A stretch of DNA of 64,000 bases from Bactrocera neohumeralis (Eukaryota; Arthropoda; Insecta; Diptera; Tephritidae), in contig NC_065920.1 of assembly GCF_024586455.1 (NCBI RefSeq), positions 49,249,824 to 49,313,823 on the forward strand, written 5' to 3'. A program made the translations under genes and the position numbers. Positions 56,800 to 64,000 of the stretch are shown here, one piece after another. Every line of letters begins with the position of its first letter. Positions within the stretch are counted from its first letter, which is position 1. The notes under the pieces were generated by a model. That model was not told the DNA's origin. It did no database searches and saw nothing but the letters and a program-made list of their open reading frames with translations.

Positions 56800-57268
56800 A
56801 AATTGGCAACCCTCAGCGGTAGTGTGAGTTTTTCGATTAAGCATAGTTAGAATGATTTGCTTTGGTTGAAATATGTTCCAATTTGTTCCATAATTTAAAA
56901 TTTTGAAACACAAATCATAGTGCCACTCCCGTAAAAAACCTATTGGCAAAATACAGGGACAGTCGATTTTCATAAGCTTCTAGTGATTCGAATTTTTCAT
57001 CACAAAAGTAATTCACCATAGACAGAAATTAGAAGTAATAACTTGGTGCTAGACCCGTACTGAACGATGGATGCATAAGAATTTCCCAACCTAGTTCTCG
57101 GAGCTTCTGTCGAGTCAATATCGTCGTGTGTGGCCAGGCGTTGTTCTGATGAAACAAAATCTCTGCTCTATTAGCCAAAGTTGAACGCTTATTGGATATT
57201 GCTTCTTTTAGACGGTGCCATTGTTGACAGTACAAGTACGAATTGTGTGTTTTTCCATAACAACTCAT
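56800..57268 (-). mobile_element. mariner relic, catalytic middle
   Basis: Minus-strand frame 57268-57029 gives QQWHRLKEAISNKRSTLANR, then EILFHQNNAWPHTTILTRQK, LRELGWEILMHPSFSTG and LAPSYYF. This matches the mariner segment with the second and third catalytic Asp positions, but both are lost (HQNNA for HQDNA, LAPSYY for LAPSDY). Downstream bases to about 56800 are the decayed C-terminus (YGTNWNIFQPKQ). Inactive. Confidence 0.8.
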
Positions 57269-57796
57269 AGTAGACTTAAATTCAGATTTACAGTTTTTGA
57301 GTTACTGCCTTCTAAAGTTTAGCTGCTGAGTTCAATGAGCTCGACCAGTTTATCTTTAAACGTGTTTTTCGAAACTGCTTTTAAAAATTTGTTTGACTAC
57401 TTAGAGACGAATGATCTGAACAATATCAAATTTCTGTTCTGTATTTAGTTATCCATGCAATTACCAGTTTTGTGATCAAAAATCGATTCACCCAGAGTGC
57501 CTGCAGCAGTCAAGGACCTTTTTTCTTAGTTTTTAGTCTATGAATAAAATTTTATTTTACTTCAAAATGGAACTTCGACTGATTGCTTTGAAAAGTGTAA
57601 AAAAATCAACTTAACTTCAATGTCAAACAATTCTTAACAATTTTGACAACATTGCCTTAATTGTTTCGAAAGAGAGGTAACTTTCAGTTGTCATTACTTA
57701 TTTATTTATTCATTGATTAGTAAAAGCAGTTATATCCATTGTGAATTTCACAAAATGGATTTTTTAGTTTGAAGATACCTCGAATGTACATATCGT

Positions 57797-58045
57797 CACC
57801 TAAAATGCAAAATAACGTAACAACATTTTCGAAAATTTACAGTGGCGGTAATGAAACACGAAATAAAATGGAACAAGAGTGAAACAAAATTTTAATATTG
57901 GTTAAAACTGGTTCACATATGAGCGCAGAACCTGAAAATGTTGGACATATGAAATATTATGAATGTAATTTGAAGTAGTGAATCGTAATCTATACGATAC
58001 TCAATTTCGAATTTTGGGATGATACGTTATTTTGCATTTTAGGTG
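57797..58045. mobile_element. MITE of about 250 bp with 23-base perfect inverted repeats
   Basis: The left end, CACCTAAAATGCAAAATAAC followed by GTA (57797-57819), is the exact inverse of the right end (58023-58045). No coding content. Flanks ATATCGT and ATGATATA do not give a clear duplication. I cannot assign a family. Confidence 0.75.
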
Positions 58046-61000
58046 ATGATATATAGGAGTATATTCTCCAAAAATTTTAAATATATATGACAAATAGTTA
58101 TGGAAATATGAGCGTATTTGTAAGCATTTTTCAATCTAAACTTGAAACGGGTTTTTCACAAAATGGTGTTTTCAGAGTCGGTGAGCATAATTTCGTCAAA
58201 CCGGTTGGATCGATCGACTTGACATTTTCGCACGATCTTTCAAGATTTATTTGTTAGGTAATAATGGAAGGAATAAGATTTTGCAGTACAATTTCGATAT
58301 AAATATTTTCAATAAAACGAGTTTTTTTGGGAAGCGCCTATTTTGTCAAAAATCAAAGCTTTGACTAGCTTTTCAAAGATTACCTTTACTGTTGTATTGT
58401 TTTAATACTTTTTAGGGATTTAGCACAATTTTATGCAGAAAAATCTTTCTCATTGCCAGACACATTTTTTCGAAGAGGCTCCTGGAGATTGACACAAGAT
58501 CAATGAAATGTAACATTTCTCAAAATGAGTCTTCTGTTATTAAATATCCGTATAAAGTATGTTAGTCTTATTTATTTATAAATACAACGGCTCTTTAAAA
58601 AAAGTCCCAAAAAACACGTTTGGATATAATCACTTAATTGAAAGGGAGTGAACACTATATTACCGTTATATTTGAAAAACTGAAGACTAAGAGTTTACGC
58701 ATACCATATAGTCAATTTTAGTTTATTTCATTTAAATATTTTGGGTTATTAAAAAGTAACAAAATGTTGAACTGGAAAACTCGAAAAAGTTTTGGTGTCG
58801 GTAATTGTTTTGAACACGGTTAAATTAGTTTGCCTCAGATTTAAGTAAGAAGATATATTTAAAAAAAGCTTATTTAAATTTAGGAAAAGTATTTACTCAT
58901 TATGATGAAAGAATTTTCATTTATTTAACTTTTTCCAACACGAAATTGGATTAAAATTTAAAATTTTTGAAGCTACATTTGATAATTAATAGCTTTAGAC
59001 ATATATTTAAATTGAAAAAAAAACAGCTGCTGAAATTGATATTTTTTAAACGGGAAACCTTGTAAAAATTAAAATGCTTATGAGTACACATTTTTAGAGA
59101 AACCATCCGGCAATTGATATTAGCAGAAAACATTTTAAATCCAAACAAAAAAAAAACTACGAAAATATCATTCTTGATTGTTTGAAATACCGTTAACTCA
59201 TAAATAGTTAAGTCGAAAAAAAATTAAAATCGGCTTGCAAACAAAAAGCAAAAAATAATTATAAAATATTTTGAATTAAAATTTTTTTTTTTGAAAATTT
59301 CACTAAACTTTCCTAATATCGTGTTTTAAGTAATCGAACTACTCTGCTCTGATTACACTAGTCAACAAATCTGAGGGAAAAATTTGCAACTGAAGTGCTA
59401 AAAAGTTTGTGTGGTATTTGAGGTGTCCTGAAAATGAATTTGAGTCCGAAAATTTTTCATTACATACAGCTATTTTTGTATACCTCTTGCCGACAACACA
59501 AAAAATTCTATGTGTTATAGTATCATTCAAAAGCTTGAGTTTTTCTCGAATTTTCTGCAGCAAATCAATAATTAAAGTAAATTTCCAGCGAAATACCAAA
59601 ATGTTAATAAAAAAAAAATTTAATAAAAATTAATTTTCCTGTTTTAACCTTCTATACTTCAGCTCTTCTTTCTAATATTTCTTTCAATTGTATTACTTAT
59701 TGCACTGATAACTAAATTAATTTCATTCACTGCCTGCTTAATTTTTATTTTATTGTGTGCACTTATTTTCTCAACATTATTTTATTGTTTTTTTTTCATT
59801 ATTATTTTTTTTTATTTTGTCTGTAGTATAGTGTTTCCATATCTATTTTTGCTAATTTCCATCGTAAATTATATATATAGTTGTTGCACCTGCAATTATT
59901 ATTGTTCCACTCCCACTTTATACCCCTGCGAGTTCAACTAACCGGCGTACTCTACCCTACTCACTTATCTAGTGTTTGTTTTCCCTTTGTGTTTGCAATA
60001 TTTAATTTTTTATTATTTCTCTCATGCATCTCTTACCACTATTTTTTTCTTTGCGTTATTTTAAATTTTATTTTTTAACATTTTGTATTATTAAATTCTT
60101 TACAATACATAAATGCACATAAAAAATATTTCAATATCTCTCTCTCTTTCTCTCACTATCTATCTCACTTTCTCTCATTTAATTTATTGCAACTCGCTAA
60201 CGTTCGCACTAGCTCTTTCGCGCTCGTTCGCTCTCGCTTTCTCTTGGTTTCTAACATACTTTTTCTCGACTAATTTCAGCTATTTGCTTTTGTTGTTTTT
60301 TTGTTTGTTTTAGTATAGTACTGGTATTTGTGCTCTCGTTTTCAACTACATTTAATTTAAACGCTCTCAGCAAACGCTCCATGCTTTGTGTGATTTGTAT
60401 TTGTGTGTGTGAGTAATGTAGCAATTTTTGCGCTCATGTGTTGCTTGGGTAGCTCTTGGCGAATTGTCAGGTTGCTTTGAACACTGCCTGTGTCTGTCTG
60501 AAGGTTCAGGTGTCTTCACTATGCGTCTATTACTTCAATATATGCAAAATTTCCTTATTCTCTCATACATATGTAATAACTAATCTTATTTATAATTAAA
60601 TATATTTTTGCTCGCACTAATTGTTTGTCGCTTTGAATTTCGTGTAATTTTGTATGAAATTAAGCACTTTTGTGTGGGTGTTTGTGTATTTCTATGTTTC
60701 ATAGGAACAATCTCTGTCTTTTCACTTATTATTTTACTTATTTTTCTTGATTTCATTTTCTATTTAATTCCATGTTTTAAATTTAAATTAATTATTACTT
60801 TTCCTTGCTTTAATATTACGCTATGCTAATTAAAAAAATAATTACTTACAGCTGTCTACATGCACCTTTCTTGTATTTTTTTTCTCGCATGACATTTTTA
60901 ACTCTCATTTTACATAAATAGTTTATAAAATAAGAAAACAACAACTCTTTCACAATTTGTTACACTATAATGAACGCATTATTTGAAAAGTAATTTTCTA

Positions 61001-62271
61001 TTTTCTTGTATTTATATTTTTTATTGCATGCTAGAATTTTTTCTTCATCGCATGCTATTATTATTTTCTTGGTATGCGGTATAGAATTTTTCCTATTCAC
61101 ATAAATTTACTAATATGTAAGTTTGCATATATTTTTTAGCATAGCTTATAGTGTACGGTTTGTATTTTTTTAATTTATTTTCACTATTATTTTATTTTTT
61201 TTTTCGAAATATTCAACATATTTGTGTACGGCAGTTTGTTTTGAAGTTTTTCTTATGTCATGTCATAAAAGTAATTCAATTTGCTTGCATTAAGTAACCA
61301 TTTTGTTGCCAGTTTCCCTACATACTATTACTTGTATATACATATATTTTGTGTTTTTTTTTTGAATTTTTATTTTTATTTTAATTTTTTGTTTTTTAAT
61401 TTTTAACTAGTTTTCAGTTTTTCTTAAATAATTAATTAACAATTTTTTTGTATTGATTTTGGTGAACTTTTCAATTGTCTTTCGTATAATTTTCTAATTA
61501 TTGAGTAGTCTCATCATCTTCACTAAACTACGTCTATGTAAGTGCTAAATCTCTTTGAATTTGCATTGCTCCTCTCGTTTATTTGCTTTTCTTTGTAATT
61601 ATGTATGTAAGTGATTTTTCCTCTGGAAAAAATAAATATTTCTTCTTCATCTAAAGTATGCAGTTTCCATATGTCTATCCTAGGCTTATGCTTAAACCTC
61701 GTGTGCATTTAGGCTTATTGCACGATAATGTGTGGAGCCGACAACAGAACGGTGACTGTTGCGATAATTGTAAAGAGCGTAAAAACAATTAAACAAAATC
61801 TGTAAAGAGAGGAAATTTTTCATTACAATTACAATTATTATTATGTTGTGGTTATTTACACTAAAATATCATATATGTAATTATAATAATGTTTCTTAAC
61901 TGTAAAATAAAATCAAATATTATTAGAGTGATTTTAATAATTTTTAAAAAAAGTTAAAAAGGACTATAATTTTTATATAAAAATACATTATTTTGTATCA
62001 TTACAGAGTACGACAAACGGCTGGGTATATAAAAATTCGGTTCCATTTTTCCTTTTTTACTGACTGGATTGTACGCCTCCCCAGGCTTGTAAAAAAACAA
62101 AACAATCTCGGATGAGAGCCCCAATTTGATGACGACCACTGCAAATGTATTAAAAAATAAAGGACGTGCACCTGGTATGTTGGGTTCGTTAATTGGGAAG
62201 GTGCCGTTGTTAAGCTGGTTGATGTCCTCGTAAGAGTAAAGCGGCCCAAGAATTGCGATTAACAGAACAAA
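58046..62271. other. Long non-coding stretch, T-rich on the plus strand, with a CT-rich block
   Basis: No supportable gene. From about 59640 to 61560 the plus strand is rich in T; long frames there are low-complexity (FFYF-type) shadows. A CT-rich block at 60138-60260 is listed separately. Confidence 0.35.
60138..60260. promoter_or_regulatory. CT/GA-rich tract, possible GAGA-type element
   Basis: TCTCTCTCTTTCTCTCACTA and then repeated TCTC and CGCTCTCG clusters give many GAGAG sites on the minus strand. In flies GAGAG runs recruit GAGA factor, but they are also simple sequence. No promoter or gene start is visible nearby. Confidence 0.3.
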
Positions 62272-63395
62272 TACTGAGACTAGTAGGTCCTTGCGGCATT
62301 TACTACAGTGGCCATATAAAGAAGCGCAAATTCGGTGTGAGATTCGTGGTGGGAGAGAGAGTCCGTCGCCGAGTTTAAGCATTCACACTGGTGGATGAAC
62401 GTCTAGCCACAATCCACATGAAAGCGAAGTTCTTCAACATTGCGCTCAAGCCCCAAGAGAAGAGAAGAACGATGTGACCAAAGATGTCTTCTATGAGCGC
62501 TTAGAGCGAACCTATGAGAGCTGCCCCTACCACAATGTCAAAGTCGTGCTTGACGACTTTAACAACAGGGTGGTCAAAGAAGGTATCTTTGGCACAACGG
62601 TCGGTAAATTCAGCATCCATGATGAACCATCCCCAAACGAGTTGATGCTGATTGACTTCGCCGGGGCCCGAAGTATAGTTATCTGTAGTACAAGATTCCA
62701 ACATAGGAAAATTTATCAAGCTACCTGACTGTCTCCGGTTCGAGAAGCCATCAGCCAGATAGATCATATTGTGATAGAGGGAAGACATGTCTCCAGTGTT
62801 TTAGACATGCGTACGCTCTCAAGTCCAAGCATAAATTCGCACCCGCCTCTGTGCAGCAAAAACTCACGTCAACAAATTTAAGGAAGGTTCGACGTCGAGA
62901 AGTTGCAATCACAACAGACAGCTGAACGATTTTCTACTAGACTTGCCCTACTGCTCTGGGCTCTTTAAGTACAGCTGCAAAAGAAACCATTGGTAAAGGC
63001 AAAATAACAGCTGATACGATGACGAGTGATGTGTCGCAGTGGAGAGAAAACAAACTGCCTACCTCGCAAAGTTACAATCGACCACAATACGTGTGGAATG
63101 GGATAGATACCGAGAGTTAAAGAAGGAATCGAGACGCATTCTACTAAATGATGTGGCCACTAACAGAAGGTTTCAAGAGCATACTCTTGTAGAAACCCGA
63201 GAGGTGATCTAGTGACTGATGCCCAGAGCATAATGAAATTATGGAGGGAACATTTATCCATCCTGCTGAATGGCAGTGACAAGTGACCATATTCACCGTG
63301 CGCCAAATCTTGCAAAATACCCGTGAAAGGAGAATCAACACGCACCATCTCTTCGGCGATTCCAAAGCAGGCAGGAGGCACCGACAGAGGCTATA
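62272..63395 (+). mobile_element. RTE-like retrotransposon, endonuclease half
   Basis: The plus strand encodes the apurinic-type endonuclease part: YYSGHIKKRKFGVRFVVGER near 62320, VDERLAT, KDVFYERLERTYESCPYHNV, KVVLDDFNNRV and FAGARSIVICSTRFQHRKIY (62474-62728). It continues as IDHIVIEGRHVSSVLD. The linker RTRLCAAKTHVNK follows, then short RT scraps to about 63395 (RQILQNTRERRINTHHLF). Several deletions and stops make it inactive. The DDFNNRV core (GDFNARV in intact copies) is slightly altered. Confidence 0.88.
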
Positions 63396-63464
63396 TAAAC
63401 ATAAAAAGTTACCAAAATAATTTCAAATGCTCGTAATGTTAAGCTGTTTGAGACAGGAAACACT

Positions 63465-63690
63465 GCTGAATGTGTACATCATATCATTCACGCATATTTG
63501 GGTACGAGAAAGCTCTGCGCAAAATGGGTGCCGGGTGAGCTCACTTTTGACCAAAAACAACGACAAGTGGATGATTATAACCCGTATTCTTGCGCCGATA
63601 TGTGACAATGGACAAAAAAATTGGCTGGCAAGGTTATGGCGTTTGTATTTTTAGATGTGGATGAAATAGTTTTTATTGACTTCCTTGAAA
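63465..63690 (+). mobile_element. mariner relic, truncated
   Basis: The plus strand reads HAYLGTRKLCAKWVPGELTF, then DQKQRQVDD and, after a deletion, LAGKVMAFVFLDVDEIVFID and FLEKGR. These are consecutive parts of a mariner transposase with the region between deleted. It is cut by a non-LTR poly-(TAAAA) tail at 63696. Confidence 0.75.
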
Positions 63691-63695
63691 AAGGA

Positions 63696-64000
63696 AGGAT
63701 TTATTTTTTATTTTATTTTATTTTATAAAAGTTTACATAACAATAAAATTATTACATAAACTAAAGATAACGCAGCGCTAGCATCGGAGGCTTTCGGCTG
63801 GCATTTTGACTAGGGCGGCATCAAATGCGTCGGAGTAGGTCGGTATCTCTGAGGAAATTATATATCCTGCTAATATTATTGTCCATCGGGTTTTTTAACA
63901 GCTGTGTAGGATTAATACCATTGAAATAGTGTAGTCTTTGGGCATCAAGTTTCGGGCAGCAATCCAAGAGGTGGTTAATGCTGAGTGAAAAGTTGCAAAA
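63696..64000 (-). mobile_element. non-LTR retrotransposon 3' end (jockey/CR1-like), continues beyond window
   Basis: On the minus strand the frame 64000-63821 reads CNFSLSINHLLDCCPKLDAQ, then RLHYFNGINPTQLLKNPMD and FLRDTDLLRRI, ending in TGA. This resembles the Cys/His end of jockey-, R1- or CR1-type ORF2 proteins. A 3' UTR of about 95 bases follows, then a (TAAAA)n tail at 63696-63725. The tail lies directly against the mariner relic, so it probably inserted there. Confidence 0.7.

Noticed and set aside
59753..60829. Several frames of 60-75 codons with runs of Phe, Leu and Ile resembling membrane proteins
   Set aside because: They are translations of T-rich non-coding DNA; composition alone produces hydrophobic stretches.
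61954..62382. 142-codon minus-strand frame with hydrophobic segment
   Set aside because: Its upper part is antisense to the RTE-like endonuclease start read on the plus strand (YYSGHIKKRK), so it is probably a shadow.

Overview
This window is nuclear DNA of a higher fly (Brachycera), probably a tephritid fruit fly or close relative. It is AT-rich, with small spliced genes using GT-AG introns, CATA/TATG microsatellites and very many transposon relics. The species call is inference. No tRNA, rRNA, CRISPR array or bacterial operon was seen.

Layout. 1-1.2 kb: last two exons of a conserved plus-strand gene, possibly the kinesin adaptor milton/TRAK. 1.2-9 kb: AT-rich downstream DNA and an RTE/BovB-like retrotransposon relic. 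9.1-9.9 kb: an intact three-exon DUF1091 secreted-protein gene, with a broken copy 1.4 kb upstream. 10-16.5 kb: mobile DNA, including a complete piggyBac-type element with TTAA duplications. 16.9-36.1 kb: three minus-strand paralogues of a TREX-type 3'-5' exonuclease, separated and invaded by transposons. 36.7-39.1 kb: a convergent gene pair derived from a PIF/Harbinger transposon. 39.6-41.3 kb: gamma-tubulin (gammaTub23C type), five exons. 42.2-43.2 kb: a MADF-BESS regulator on the minus strand. 43.8-64 kb: mostly relics (mariner, RTE-like, BEL/Pao, Tc1, non-LTR) in long AT-rich non-coding DNA.

Two systems stand out. First, the TREX copies have complementary losses. The 3' copy (237 aa) keeps all five catalytic residues but lacks an internal insert of about 100 residues. 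The middle copy (329 aa) keeps the insert, including a block of 29 residues identical at 25 positions to the upstream copy, but all five catalytic positions are changed. The upstream copy (333 aa) has both. This looks like partitioning of a catalytic role and an insert-borne role.

Second, the Harbinger-derived pair, a Myb/SANT-like protein (259 aa) and a transposase-like protein (408 aa, four exons in phase), has open frames while all three expected DDE positions are substituted. This fits joint domestication, comparable to vertebrate HARBI1/NAIF1. Three copies of a 10-base motif, two direct and one inverted, lie just upstream of the transposase-like gene.

The intact host genes between 34.9 and 43.2 kb form a compact block: TREX (-), Myb/SANT (+), Harbinger-like (-), gamma-tubulin (+), MADF-BESS (-). 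The first two and the third and fourth genes are divergent, with 0.5-0.6 kb shared upstream regions.
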